This document shows, in pieces, positions 8,389 to 19,258 of a stretch of 64,000 bases of DNA. The stretch is taken from the NCBI RefSeq assembly GCF_000425125.1, contig NZ_KE384306.1, positions 1-64,000 of the forward strand, written 5' to 3'. The notes under the pieces are model-generated. The model did no database searches and was not told the DNA's origin. It saw only the letters and a program-made list of their open reading frames with translations. The position numbers were made by a program, and so were the translations under genes. Origin of the DNA: Paenibacillus taiwanensis DSM 18679. Lineage in GTDB: Bacteria; Bacillota; Bacilli; Paenibacillales; Paenibacillaceae. Numbering within the stretch: position 1 is the first letter of the stretch; the number at the start of each line of letters is the position of its first letter.

Positions 8389-10506
8389 ATGATTCGAGTA
8401 AGACGCACATTGTTATGTATAGCAGCGAGTACCTTGCTATTGGGGAGCCCGCTGCTTCATGATCATGCACAAGCAGCGGCAGCTACGGCGACAAAGGTCA
8501 ACAGCCAAGCCGCTGCCAATAAAGCTAAATTAACGGCGGGGGAAACGATCCGCGCCGCGTTGTTCGCGAATTTGGGTAACAAGTCGCCGGGACATACACA
8601 GCAGGTGACTCTAACTTCACCGGAAACACTTACCGTACAAGCTCAATCGTCACAGAATGAGCTGGCGCTGGGCATTTCGCAAGCACGGTACAGTATGGAT
8701 CAGTATCAAATTAAAGTCATTGAAACAAAAGACAAGGCGACAGCACAAGCGGTTCTGAAAAAAGTTCAGGCTTCTGATTCCGCCAGATTGATACATATCC
8801 CGCGTAGAGGCACAACTTTTTATGCTGTATATGCTGGTTACTATAGTACGGCAACTGAAGCATCCCAAGCCCTTAAACGGTATGAAGGAGATGCTTCGAT
8901 ACAAGCGTCTTTACAAGGCGCGCGATCAACGATAGCGGGACCTCATTATTTGCAAGCGGGGACTTATGGCAGCTTGGCTGAGGCTAAGGCAACAATGCAA
9001 CTGCTGCTTGATGCGAACTTTGATGCCAATGCTGTCATTATGCAGAGCAGCGGCAAGACAGCAGCTGCGGTCTGGGTTGGTCATGCGGGCTCTCAAGCGG
9101 CATTGGATCTTGTACAAGCTGCGATTGGGCAAGCGTTGCCTGCGGTTTCTGTTCGTCCGGTACAAACGGGCGGTGCATTGGTGCAGTCGTTAGAGGATAC
9201 TGGTTCCGGCACGATTTCTCATTACCGTGTGTATGGCAATGAGAAATGGGGCATTGAACCTGCAAAGGACTCCACCATCAAAGTTACGGAACGATCGCAA
9301 CGCACCTACCGTGGAATGATGGAAGTGAGTGTACATAACAAAGAGTTGGCGCTTGTAAATGAGCTGCCGCTTGAACAGTATTTAGTGTCCGTTGTTGGCG
9401 GCGAGGTTTATTCCAGTTGGCCAGCAGAGACATTAAAGGCGCAGGCAGTAGCTGCTCGCACATTTGCTTTGTACCAAAACGGCAAGTTCGAAATTGCCAA
9501 TGTAGTGGATACGACGTTGAGCCAAGCTTATTATGGAATAGATAAGGAGCACCCTAACGTCAAGTCAGCAGTTGAAGCGACTGCTGGAGAAGTGCTCATG
9601 CAAAACGGTAAGTTAATCGAGGCGATTTTTAACTCAAATGCGGGTGGTAAGACAGCTGATCCAAGCGAAGTATGGGGTGGCAGCTATAGCTATTTTCAAG
9701 TCGTAGATAGTCCAGATGACGTCATTCAAGCAGGCAAGAAAAACTGGTACTATGTCGCTCTTCCTAGCGGGGCACTCGGTTATGTTCGCGAAGACGTGGT
9801 GACGAAGGAACCAAGCCGAAACAAAGCCGGACTTCAAATGGCATATCCGAAGGAGAATGGTACGAACATTCGACCGATACCGGCCATTCAATCCAATGTA
9901 AATCCTGTGGCCCAAGCGGATAAAGGAACGGGATTGATTGTGCTAAATACCGTGCCGGAATCCACAGAGTATGCATGGATGCGTGGACCTTATACGGCAC
10001 AAGAGGTTACTAATATGATTAAGTCCGCTACGAAAACAACTTTTAGCGGTACAGTGCAGAAATTGGCTGTGACAAGCCGTGGTCCTTCTGGGCGGGTGAC
10101 CAAAATGGAAGTAAACGGTGTGCCGATTCAAGTCAGCTATCCTGATAGCTTCCGCAGTGTATTTGGTGGACTGCCAAGCACATTGTTTGAGGTTGTATCA
10201 AGCAGCAACTATACGGTAGCCGCAGCAGGCGGCAAATCGACTGACAAGAACGGCATCAGCGGTGGTAACGCTATTGATGGCAAGTCCTCTACGCCACAGA
10301 ACCTGAAGGATGGTGCCATTGCCATCAACGGTAAAGGTGAGGCTAAGGCAATTAATTCACAGCCAACCTATTTCTTTAAAGGTAAGGGATATGGTCATGG
10401 TGTCGGCTTATCCCAATGGGGGGCCAAAGGATTGGCTGACCAAGGGTATGACTACCAAAAGATTTTGAAATACTATTATAAAAATGTTGAACTCGTAAAG
10501 CGTTAG
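8389..10506 (+). CDS. SPOR and SpoIID/LytB domain protein (exported, cell-wall acting)
   Basis: A 705-residue exported protein with a signal peptide (about 1-30: basic start, hydrophobic core, cleavage near AQAAAA). Residues about 95-240 hold two or three SPOR-like repeats (YQIKVIETKDKATAQAVL, FYAVYAGYYSTATEASQAL, HYLQAGTYGSLAEAKATM). The SpoIID/LytB core follows: PLEQYLVSVVGGEVYSSWP with AQAVAARTFAL, then FNSNAGGKTADPSEVW, and near the C-terminus GKGYGHGVGLSQWGAKGLA. SpoIID is a lytic transglycosylase acting on stem-stripped glycan, and SPOR domains bind such denuded glycan, so a wall-remodelling role is likely. Sporulation versus vegetative use is not decided. It sits between ruvB and queA. 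Confidence 0.85.
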   Translation: MIRVRRTLLCIAASTLLLGSPLLHDHAQAAAATATKVNSQAAANKAKLTAGETIRAALFANLGNKSPGHTQQVTLTSPETLTVQAQSSQNELALGISQARYSMDQYQIKVIETKDKATAQAVLKKVQASDSARLIHIPRRGTTFYAVYAGYYSTATEASQALKRYEGDASIQASLQGARSTIAGPHYLQAGTYGSLAEAKATMQLLLDANFDANAVIMQSSGKTAAAVWVGHAGSQAALDLVQAAIGQALPAVSVRPVQTGGALVQSLEDTGSGTISHYRVYGNEKWGIEPAKDSTIKVTERSQRTYRGMMEVSVHNKELALVNELPLEQYLVSVVGGEVYSSWPAETLKAQAVAARTFALYQNGKFEIANVVDTTLSQAYYGIDKEHPNVKSAVEATAGEVLMQNGKLIEAIFNSNAGGKTADPSEVWGGSYSYFQVVDSPDDVIQAGKKNWYYVALPSGALGYVREDVVTKEPSRNKAGLQMAYPKENGTNIRPIPAIQSNVNPVAQADKGTGLIVLNTVPESTEYAWMRGPYTAQEVTNMIKSATKTTFSGTVQKLAVTSRGPSGRVTKMEVNGVPIQVSYPDSFRSVFGGLPSTLFEVVSSSNYTVAAAGGKSTDKNGISGGNAIDGKSSTPQNLKDGAIAINGKGEAKAINSQPTYFFKGKGYGHGVGLSQWGAKGLADQGYDYQKILKYYYKNVELVKR

Positions 10507-10518
10507 GATGAACAGACG

Positions 10519-11550
10519 ATGAATGTGAACTTATTTGATTTTCATTTACCAGAACAGCTAATTGCACAAACCCCTTTGCAAGATCGTACCGCATCGCGCT
10601 TGTTGACGCTGGATCGCCATTCAGGGCATATAGAGCACCATACGTTTACCGATATTATTCATTATTTGCAACCCGGTGATCTGCTTGTCCTTAACGATAC
10701 TCGTGTCATTCCTGCCCGATTGTTCGGGGTTAAGCCTGACACAGGAGCTAAGATGGAAGTTCTGCTGCTCAAGCAGGAAGAAGGCGATGTTTGGGAGGCG
10801 CTTGTTAAGCCTGCTAAGCGTCTGAAGCTTGGCGCTGTAGTTACCTTTGGCGAGGAACTGCGTGCTGTGGTGGTGGAAGAGCGGGATATGGGCGGAAGAT
10901 TGCTTCGTTTTGAATACGATGGTATTTTCCAAGAAATTTTAGATCGACTTGGAGAAATGCCGCTGCCGCCATATATTAAAGAACAGTTGAGTGACCGTGA
11001 GCGTTACCAGACTGTGTATGCAAAGCACGAAGGTTCGGCTGCTGCACCGACTGCGGGGCTGCATTTTACAACGGAACTGTTGGAGCGGATTAAGGCCAAA
11101 GGAATTAATATTGCTTCTGTAACGCTCCATGTCGGACTTGGTACGTTCCGACCGATGTCAGCGGAACGGGTGGAAGAACATGTGATGCATGCAGAGTACT
11201 ATGAGATGCCTGAGGAAACAGCGAGTCTCATTCGAGCTACGAAAGCGAATGGCGGTCGGGTGATTGCGGTAGGGACAACGTCAGCGAGAACGTTGGAGAC
11301 GGTAGCTCAACGATTTGCAGACCAGCCGATTCAAGCTTGCTCAGGCTGGACCGATATTTTTATGTATCCAGGCTACCAATTTCTTGTAGTAGACGCATTG
11401 CTTACGAATTTCCACTTGCCGAAGTCTACGCTAGTAATGTTAGTTAGTGCTTTAGCAGGGCGTGAACACATTATGCATGCTTATGAAGAAGCTGTTGCCA
11501 ACGAATATCGTTTCTTTAGCTTTGGTGATGCGATGTTCATTCATGGGTAG
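10519..11550 (+). CDS. queA: S-adenosylmethionine:tRNA ribosyltransferase-isomerase QueA
   Basis: A 343-residue enzyme that transfers the ribosyl moiety of SAM to 7-aminomethyl-7-deazaguanine in tRNA, making epoxyqueuosine. Family segments include [16 protein letters not shown] at the start, [39 protein letters not shown] and [16 protein letters not shown]. Length is normal. It lies 12 bases after the SpoIID/LytB gene and just upstream of tgt, the preceding enzyme of queuosine synthesis, as in B. subtilis. Confidence 0.95.
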   Translation: MNVNLFDFHLPEQLIAQTPLQDRTASRLLTLDRHSGHIEHHTFTDIIHYLQPGDLLVLNDTRVIPARLFGVKPDTGAKMEVLLLKQEEGDVWEALVKPAKRLKLGAVVTFGEELRAVVVEERDMGGRLLRFEYDGIFQEILDRLGEMPLPPYIKEQLSDRERYQTVYAKHEGSAAAPTAGLHFTTELLERIKAKGINIASVTLHVGLGTFRPMSAERVEEHVMHAEYYEMPEETASLIRATKANGGRVIAVGTTSARTLETVAQRFADQPIQACSGWTDIFMYPGYQFLVVDALLTNFHLPKSTLVMLVSALAGREHIMHAYEEAVANEYRFFSFGDAMFIHG

Positions 11551-11590
11551 TGTAGACGAACTACAACAGAATGTTGTCAAAGAGCTATAA

Positions 11591-12814
<1,224 letters not shown>

Positions 12815-12902
12815 TTTTTGGGTGGACAAGCTTTCCGCACATACAGTCAGGGGAGCTTGATATCCGTACATAGAATATGTAAATGAAAGGGGGAGTAACA
12901 AG

Positions 12903-13226
12903 ATGTCTATCGAGATTGCTGGTGCAGCAGGAGGAGCAGGCGGATCTAGCATATGGTCCTTGCTTCTTCCGTTTGTATTAATGTTTGCTGTATTTTACTT
13001 TTTGCTCATCCGTCCGCAACAGAAGAAGTCTAAGACTCGTAATTCAATGCTTAGCGCTTTGAAGAAGAATGATAAGATCGTAACGATTGGTGGACTTCAC
13101 GGTACTATTGTGGAGATCACTGACGATACGGTTGTGTTGCGTGTGAATGATGTAACGAAGCTGACATTTGATCGTAGTGCGATCAGTCATGTCTCTTCAA
13201 GTTCTGAAGAGAGTGCTTCTGCGTAA
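12903..13226 (+). CDS. yajC: Preprotein translocase subunit YajC
   Basis: A 107-residue protein with one N-terminal transmembrane helix (about 16-36, ending FYFLLIRPQQKKSK) and a small cytoplasmic domain. YajC associates with SecDF at the translocon. AAAGGGGGAG precedes the ATG. The order tgt-yajC, with secD and secF 6.5 kb downstream, follows the Bacillus arrangement, with several membrane-protein genes inserted between. Confidence 0.9.
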   Translation: MSIEIAGAAGGAGGSSIWSLLLPFVLMFAVFYFLLIRPQQKKSKTRNSMLSALKKNDKIVTIGGLHGTIVEITDDTVVLRVNDVTKLTFDRSAISHVSSSSEESASA

Positions 13227-13280
13227 TATTGAGACGCATGGTTTCAGGTCATATTGTAGTTATGCCGATCACATCGGTAA

Positions 13281-13317
13281 AGCAGGCTGTTGAGTATAAC
13301 TCAACAGCCTGCTTTTA
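13281..13317 (+). terminator. Terminator of the ruv-queA-tgt-yajC block
   Basis: Long perfect stem AGCAGGCTGTTGAGT pairing with ACTCAACAGCCTGCT, then TTTTA. Confidence 0.9.
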
Positions 13318-13390
13318 TGTTTATTTGAATGTAAACAATTGAGGTACTCTTTCTAGCTGATATAGTTTCATACAGGTACTAATTGATACA

Positions 13391-13430
13391 AGGAAGCTCT
13401 CCGAGCACTATATGGTGACGGAGAGCTTCC
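13391..13430. terminator. Hairpin between convergent genes
   Basis: GGAAGCTCTCCG and CGGAGAGCTTCC form a 12-bp stem around a 15-base loop, 45 bases beyond the stop of the minus-strand PAP2 gene. There is no T-run on either side, so it may act as an mRNA 3'-end structure rather than a classic terminator. Confidence 0.5.
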
Positions 13431-13474
13431 ACTTTCAAACATTGTATAGCAAATCTCACATTGTATCCGAACCT

Positions 13475-14353
13475 CTACTCAGCAGTTTGGTTTGATCCCG
13501 TAACATTGTGTTTATGTGTCGGTCTCAACGGCTGTTGTCTTTCACTTAACATCGCTTTTATAGATGGCTCAACACCAGCAAGCTTCATGCCCAACCAGCT
13601 AGCGAATGTGGCTAATGCCACCCCTGCCACCATATCCAGCAGCCAATGAATGCCCATATAGAAGATGGAGAAAATGATTATAAGTGCGCTAATGCCAGTG
13701 AAGATGGACCAGCGACGAATGCCTGATCTGGCTGCTATTAAGGCAACCGTAACAGAGATCGAAGTATGCAAACTTGGGAAACAGTTATCAAGTCCTGAGA
13801 ACTGACGATAGTGCTCTTCGAATGTCGGAAACACTTGCAGCATAACAAATTCTACCCCTGCTGGCGGGTATGACCATACTTCATTTACAGGGAAGAACAA
13901 GTAGAACGGAATTGCAATCACATAATTGATCGTGATCGCATAACAGACAGCAATAGCCATCTTTATTTTTCCAGATGCTGTATAAACCCCGATAGAAGAT
14001 ACAATCAAACCTTGAAATACGATTAAATAAAAAAATGCCAAAAATTGGGTTAGAAACGGATGATTAAACAGCTGCTGGAAGCTATTTACGAATTGCCCTT
14101 CCAACTGATGAATAACAGGAGTAAAGTCCCAAGAAATATTCATAAGCTGCTCAATATCTAACTCATACTTATTAACGAAAAGAATCAACAGCAGTGAAAT
14201 AAATGCGATAAGAAATGGTTTGGATTGCCAAAGTGCTCGGAATATAGACGCAAAAACAGCAAGTGGCTGCTTGCGAGAACCGAACCAGACGAGAGCTATC
14301 ACAACTACGATCGTCCAGATCGTGATAGTCTGCATGGAATGGAATTGAATCAT
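13475..14353 (-). CDS. PAP2-superfamily membrane phosphatase / IPC-synthase-like protein
   Basis: A 292-residue membrane protein with about six hydrophobic helices. The C-terminal part carries PAP2 motifs: FPSLHTSISVTVAL (PSxH, motif 2) and GIHWLLDMVAGV (HxxxD, motif 3). The PSLH form and the spacing resemble the PAP2_3 / inositolphosphorylceramide-synthase branch rather than undecaprenyl pyrophosphate phosphatases. Substrates would be lipid phosphates. On the minus strand AGGGGG lies 6 bases before the ATG at 14353, which I prefer to the TTG 30 bases upstream. Confidence 0.75.
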   Translation of the reverse strand: MIQFHSMQTITIWTIVVVIALVWFGSRKQPLAVFASIFRALWQSKPFLIAFISLLLILFVNKYELDIEQLMNISWDFTPVIHQLEGQFVNSFQQLFNHPFLTQFLAFFYLIVFQGLIVSSIGVYTASGKIKMAIAVCYAITINYVIAIPFYLFFPVNEVWSYPPAGVEFVMLQVFPTFEEHYRQFSGLDNCFPSLHTSISVTVALIAARSGIRRWSIFTGISALIIIFSIFYMGIHWLLDMVAGVALATFASWLGMKLAGVEPSIKAMLSERQQPLRPTHKHNVTGSNQTAE

Positions 14354-14471
14354 TATGCTCCCCCTATTATGCCTATTCACCAAGTATTAACTTACATAGT
14401 ATATCACAAAGAGAGAGGAACATCAGCGGACGGAAAGTCCCTTTTTTACCCGTAACTTTCAATCATGGAGG

Positions 14472-14867
14472 TTATTTCTTATCTTTTTTAGTATTAACAC
14501 CTGCTATTCCACCTAGCGCGGCTACACCAAAGGAGAGTAAAATATAAAGTAATTTATTCCAATTAAATGACACGTCCATAGCTAAAAATCCGATAATAAA
14601 AACTATTAATAAATATAGTAGTCCTGTTATCCCCCCATAATACCAGCCCTTCTTGCCGCTGCGACGTCCAGCGGTCCACCCAGCTACAAGCAAAGCAAAT
14701 CCATGCGTCATATAAGTGTAGCTTTTCAAATTATCTTCACTTGCAGAGCTGGCTGCAAGCAGAACAGAAAGGGCAAGCGCACCTAAAGCTAACCATACAA
14801 AGCCATAACAAATGCCTGCAACTATCGGATTTAATTTCCAATTACTTACTTTTTGAATCGCATTCAT
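14472..14867 (-). CDS. TIGR04086-type four-span membrane protein (YrzE-like)
   Basis: A 131-residue protein with four predicted transmembrane segments (about 15-38, 50-66, 77-98, 104-122) and a lysine-rich C-terminus NTKKDKK. The short glycine-rich helices and the AGWTAGRRSGKKGWYYGG loop fit the TIGR04086 family, whose function is unknown. Its neighbourhood between yajC and spoVB matches B. subtilis yrzE. GGAGGGAATC precedes the ATG on the minus strand. Confidence 0.7.
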   Translation of the reverse strand: MNAIQKVSNWKLNPIVAGICYGFVWLALGALALSVLLAASSASEDNLKSYTYMTHGFALLVAGWTAGRRSGKKGWYYGGITGLLYLLIVFIIGFLAMDVSFNWNKLLYILLSFGVAALGGIAGVNTKKDKK

Positions 14868-15085
14868 CAGATTCCCTCCTTGAACAAGCTATTTGTATTC
14901 ATCGTATGGGCAAGCTATAAGAAATAGTACAAGTCGATACGGAAAGATTACCAAAGGTTGGTGATGGAGAAATGCAAACATAGACGAAAAAAAAGGACAG
15001 CGTTATAATCTTGAAGGATAAGCCAAAGTATGTTCTCGATAAATGGATCGAACTACTTGTGCAGACATAGAAAGGGATGGAAATA

Positions 15086-16399
15086 GTGGAGCATCATATG
15101 GAGAGTTGGCAAATTACAGCAGCAGTTATCGTATTTTTGGTTACATATGCAATTATTATTTCTGAGAAATTAAACCGCGCAGTTATAGCATTGTTAGGTG
15201 CGGTAATTATGCTCATATTACAAATCGTTGATGCACATGTAGCTTTTACGAATTATATCGAGTGGAATACGATCTTCCTGCTTGTAGGGATGATGATATT
15301 AGTTGGAATTACAAATAAGAGCGGAGTGTTTCAATTCATTGCAGTTAAAGCTGCCCAGAAAGCAGAAGGCAGGCCTGTGCTTATACTCGTCATCATGTCC
15401 TTGCTTACCGCTTTCGGGTCTGCTTTTCTGGACAATGTGACTACCGTACTGCTTATTGTACCTATTACATTTTCCATTACCCGAATGTTAAAAGTGAATC
15501 CTGTTCCGTATCTCATTTCCGAAATTATTGCGGCTAACGTAGGCGGAACAGCTACGTTGATTGGTGACCCACCTAACATTATGATCGGCTCTGCAAATAA
15601 GCATTTGACTTTTAATATGTTTTTGCAGTATCTTGCACCGGTCGTGATCGTGATCATGCTCGTCATGATTGGAGTTCTTGTTCTCATCTACAGAAAACAG
15701 CTTCAAGTCAGTGACCAGCAGCGTGCTGCTTTGATGGAATTATCTGCCGATGCGTATATTAAGGACAAGCGCCTTGTGCGTAAATCGTTAGTTGTGCTTG
15801 TACTTACAATTGCAGGATTTGCACTGCATTCTGTCATTCATGTTGAAGCTTCTGTCGTGGCAATGGCGGGCGCTACCTTGCTAATGCTGATTGGGACACG
15901 CGGTGAGCATGAGATTGAAGAAGCGTTACATCAGGTGGAATGGGTTACGATTCTGTTCTTCATTGGCTTGTTTATTCTAGTTGGTGGTTTAATTGAGGCT
16001 GGCATTATCGGCCAATTGGCACAAATGACCTTGGATCTAACCGAGGGGGACATGACAAAGACAGCGATGCTGATTTTGTGGGTTTCCGGCTTCGCCTCTG
16101 CTACGATTGACAACATTCCTTTTGTAGCGACGATGATCCCGTTAATTCAAGACTTGGGTAATCAGATGGGAATTACGAGTCCACATGATTTGAATCCTAT
16201 TTGGTGGGCTTTGGCGTTGGGAGCTTGCCTAGGGGGAAATGGTACGATTATTGGTGCCTCCGCTAACGTAATTGTATCAGGTATGGCCAAAAAAGAGGGT
16301 CACGGATTTAGTTACTGGGAATTTTTAAAAATTGGCGCACCCCTTACGTTATTGTCATTAGTCATCTCTACAGGTTATTTGTTGTTGTTTATCTTATAG
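15086..16399 (+). CDS. ArsB/NhaD-family ion transporter
   Basis: A protein of about 437 residues and 11-12 transmembrane helices of the ion transporter superfamily. Diagnostic segments are SAFLDNVTTVLLIVPI, then GGTATLIGDPPNIMIG, and in the second half FASATIDNIPFVATMIP with GGNGTIIGASANVI, i.e. two inverted repeats each with a DN(V/I) and a GD/G-S-N hairpin loop. Substrate could be arsenite, Na+ or a dicarboxylate; no arsR or arsC is adjacent. The GTG at 15086, 9 bases after AAAGGG, is preferred to ATG 15077, which touches the ribosome site. Confidence 0.8.
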   Translation: MEHHMESWQITAAVIVFLVTYAIIISEKLNRAVIALLGAVIMLILQIVDAHVAFTNYIEWNTIFLLVGMMILVGITNKSGVFQFIAVKAAQKAEGRPVLILVIMSLLTAFGSAFLDNVTTVLLIVPITFSITRMLKVNPVPYLISEIIAANVGGTATLIGDPPNIMIGSANKHLTFNMFLQYLAPVVIVIMLVMIGVLVLIYRKQLQVSDQQRAALMELSADAYIKDKRLVRKSLVVLVLTIAGFALHSVIHVEASVVAMAGATLLMLIGTRGEHEIEEALHQVEWVTILFFIGLFILVGGLIEAGIIGQLAQMTLDLTEGDMTKTAMLILWVSGFASATIDNIPFVATMIPLIQDLGNQMGITSPHDLNPIWWALALGACLGGNGTIIGASANVIVSGMAKKEGHGFSYWEFLKIGAPLTLLSLVISTGYLLLFIL

Positions 16400-16548
16400 C
16401 GGCTGAAGTATACCTCATGCCCACGAATCAGATCATGGCAATAAACACATATCAACATGTTGCATGTCTTTCCATGTGAGCGGTCAGAATACCATTACAG
16501 TAGTTGGCGTGATCACTCACATCTTGTGGAAACGGAGGACAATGCACA

Positions 16549-17460
16549 ATGAACGTGTGGCCCCATATTTGGCATACCATTTTGATGTATTTTCTGGTGT
16601 TTATTGTACTTCGTGTCATGGGTAAACGAGAAATCGGCAAATTGTCCGTATTTGATCTGGTCATTTCCATTATGATAGCTGAGATTGCGGTATTTAGCAT
16701 TGAAAATACAGAAAGACCTTTACTCGAAAGCATTACGCCGATGATTGTGTTAGTTGTTGTACAGGTGACACTTGCATTTTTAACTTTAAAGAGCAGACGC
16801 CTCCGGGAAATATTTGACGGCAAACCAAGCATCATTATTAGTCGAGGCAATCTGAACCGTGAGGAGATGCGAAAGCAGCGTTACAATTTAGACGATCTTA
16901 TGCTGCAATTACGGGAGCAAGGTGTGGATTCTGTTCAGGATGTTGAGTATGCTATTTTGGAAGCGACAGGGAAACTGACCATCTTTATGAAGGATACAGC
17001 TGTGCAAAGCGGAGGCCAGTCCGGTGGGTTTACAGATGAACTGGAGTCAGGCAGTAGTCAACAAATTGGTAACCGTCCAGGCGACCGCTTAAACAGCTCT
17101 TCTGGCACCGAGGCGGGGTCAAGCTCATCCAAGGCAGATCAGACAAAAAGCAGAGGTTCGGCTAGCTCCTCTGGTGGTTCTGATAAGGGGGGAGCTTCCA
17201 ATTATGCAGCAGAAGGTTCAGGGAGCACAGGAAGCAAGCCTGTAATACAGGCTGACACAATAAAGTTTGTAACTCTGCCGCTCCCGCTTATAATGGATGG
17301 CAAGGTGATGGATGATAGTCTTGAACAGATCGACAAGACACGATTTTGGCTAAAAGCTGAAATGAAGCTGCGAGGCGTAAAAGATTTTAAAGACGTTTTC
17401 TTTTGTAGTATTGATCATAAAGGGGAGTTGTTTCTCGACAAAAAAGATGCGATTCGTTAA
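16549..17460 (+). CDS. DUF421 membrane protein with long Ser/Gly linker (YrbG/YetF-like)
   Basis: A 303-residue protein. Three hydrophobic helices (about 5-90) precede the DUF421 soluble domain, seen as FDGKPSIIISRGNLNREEMRKQR and VDSVQDVEYAILEATGKLTIF. After residue 145 the domain is interrupted by about 80 residues rich in Ser, Gly, Asp and Lys, then the C-terminal lobe resumes (ITLPLPLIMDGKVMDDSLEQ is the family-like stretch). DUF421 proteins include YrbG next to spoVB in B. subtilis, matching this locus; YetF-type members are linked to spore membrane properties. The linker length is unusual. Confidence 0.8.
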   Translation: MNVWPHIWHTILMYFLVFIVLRVMGKREIGKLSVFDLVISIMIAEIAVFSIENTERPLLESITPMIVLVVVQVTLAFLTLKSRRLREIFDGKPSIIISRGNLNREEMRKQRYNLDDLMLQLREQGVDSVQDVEYAILEATGKLTIFMKDTAVQSGGQSGGFTDELESGSSQQIGNRPGDRLNSSSGTEAGSSSSKADQTKSRGSASSSGGSDKGGASNYAAEGSGSTGSKPVIQADTIKFVTLPLPLIMDGKVMDDSLEQIDKTRFWLKAEMKLRGVKDFKDVFFCSIDHKGELFLDKKDAIR

Positions 17461-17482
17461 ATAACGGATCGCATCTTTTTTA
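17440..17482. terminator. Bidirectional terminator between convergent DUF421 gene and spoVB
   Basis: AAAAAAGATGCGAT and ATCGCATCTTTTTT form a symmetric stem with an A-run on one side and a T-run on the other. The left arm lies inside the last codons of the DUF421 gene; the right arm ends 4 bases before the spoVB stop. Confidence 0.9.
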
Positions 17483-17485
17483 AGA

Positions 17486-19093
17486 TCAGGTTGTTCGTTT
17501 TGGGGAAAACCAACGGCCCACAATCGGCACACGGCTCATATCGCTGCGATCAATTAATTTCATTGCAATAAGTAAGCAAATATAAGTCGCAATGCCGCCA
17601 AGACAGCCGGCTATAAAGCGAAAAAGCGCATGGCCCTCGCCAAGAGGGGCGTGTACGTAAATATATTGTACGACTCCCGCCATGATGACCATTGCCGCAG
17701 TTACTTTAGCGAAGTCGAGCCAAGGGAGCTTTAGCTGCAACGATCGGATGACACTCCACGCATGCAGCAGAGTTACTATGACTGTATTAGCACTAATAGC
17801 GATTACTGCCCCCATAATGCCCAAGGCGGGCATGGAAGCAAGCTGTATAATAAGAATCAACTTCAGTGTGGCGCCAATTAGTGTATTTGTCAGCGCGGTC
17901 CCAGGTCGATCAAGTGCTTGCAGTGCGGCTTGCAATGGAGCTTGAATGTAAATAAATACGGCAATAGGTGCCATCCATCGCAGCATAGGCGCGACAGTGG
18001 GGTCGTTATAGAGCAGCACACACAACGGTAGAGCCAGCACAAACATAACGACCGCAAATGGTGCCCCACATACGAGGGCAAGGCGTATCGCTTGATGCAG
18101 CCGCTTATGGATCGTTTTCATGTCATTGCGGCCGTATGCTTCGGATAAGGATGGTACCAACGATACGGCAAGGGAATAAGTAAGCGCTCCGGGCAGCAGC
18201 AAGATAGGAATAATCATCCCTTGCAGCGCACCGTATTGCGCTGTAGCGACTGCTGTAGCTATGCCAGCTACGGCAAGGCTGCGAGCAATTGTAATCGACT
18301 CCACGAGGTAGGAGAGGGAGCCGATGAGCTTTCCGCCCGTTACGGGGAGCGCAATTCTCATCATGCTGCGCCATACGCCTCTTTGCGTAGGAGAGGGCAC
18401 ACCTTGCTCTAATGTGAAAGTAGGCTGCTCATCCGCTTGGTCGATTTCCATTCGCTCTCGCCTGCGGGAGGCGTAAAGCTCGTAAGCGAGTACCAATAGC
18501 CCGCCTAACTCGCCAATGACGGTGCCGAGCATGGCGCCAGCGGCTGCCCATTCCAGCCCGTAAGGCAGCAATACATAGGCGCAGGCGATGACGGCGATAA
18601 TACGTATAATCGTCTCCGTCACTTGGGACACTGCGGTAGGAATCATATTGTGCTTCCCTTGAAAATAACCGCGAAGCACAGAAGATACAGCGACAAGAAC
18701 GATAATTGGTGTCATAATAAGAAAAGTGAAATAGACACGCTTGTCCGTTAACAGATGTGACGTAATCCACGGGGCTAGCAGCAAGCTAATAATGGAGAGT
18801 ACAATACCAACGGTAGACGTCAACAAGAGGGCGGTTCGCAGAATCCGATAGGTGCGCGGCCTATCACCTCTTGACTCTGCTTCGGCCACTAGCTTGGAGA
18901 CGGCCAGTGGTACGCCACCTGTAATGATGGTAATCATAACGATAAGGAAAGGGTAGCCAAGCTGGTAAATGCCGACTCCTTCCGCACCGATGATTCTAGG
19001 CAGTGTGATGCGCGGGATGAAGCCGAGTATACGATTGACGATACCGGCAGCTAGCAGTATAAGAGTGCCTTGGATAAAGGATTGTTTTTTCAC
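17486..19093 (-). CDS. spoVB: Stage V sporulation protein B (MOP-superfamily flippase)
   Basis: A 535-residue polytopic protein with about 14 helices, polysaccharide-biosynthesis/MviN type. The start KQSFIQGTLILLAAGIVNR with LGFIPRITLPRIIGAEGVG is characteristic of SpoVB. In B. subtilis it is needed for spore cortex synthesis, probably by moving lipid-linked peptidoglycan precursor. A charged loop at about residues 215-240 separates the two halves. Transcribed opposite to its neighbours and ending on a shared terminator with the DUF421 gene. Confidence 0.9.
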   Translation of the reverse strand: MKKQSFIQGTLILLAAGIVNRILGFIPRITLPRIIGAEGVGIYQLGYPFLIVMITIITGGVPLAVSKLVAEAESRGDRPRTYRILRTALLLTSTVGIVLSIISLLLAPWITSHLLTDKRVYFTFLIMTPIIVLVAVSSVLRGYFQGKHNMIPTAVSQVTETIIRIIAVIACAYVLLPYGLEWAAAGAMLGTVIGELGGLLVLAYELYASRRRERMEIDQADEQPTFTLEQGVPSPTQRGVWRSMMRIALPVTGGKLIGSLSYLVESITIARSLAVAGIATAVATAQYGALQGMIIPILLLPGALTYSLAVSLVPSLSEAYGRNDMKTIHKRLHQAIRLALVCGAPFAVVMFVLALPLCVLLYNDPTVAPMLRWMAPIAVFIYIQAPLQAALQALDRPGTALTNTLIGATLKLILIIQLASMPALGIMGAVIAISANTVIVTLLHAWSVIRSLQLKLPWLDFAKVTAAMVIMAGVVQYIYVHAPLGEGHALFRFIAGCLGGIATYICLLIAMKLIDRSDMSRVPIVGRWFSPKRTT

Positions 19094-19258
19094 CGACGAT
19101 CCCTCGCTTGAGGTAACTTGTACCTATTGTCATTACTTCATTCATATGCGGTTGTCCACATTACATGCCGCACTTTTTTACTTCTAGGCTGTTAGTAAGC
19201 AGGAACAGGTGCTGTGAGGCGCGAATGAAAGAAGAGTGAACGGAAGGGAGAGGCCGTT

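Noticed and set aside
13461-13649. 62-codon plus-strand ORF
   Set aside because: Antisense shadow of the 3' end of the PAP2 gene.
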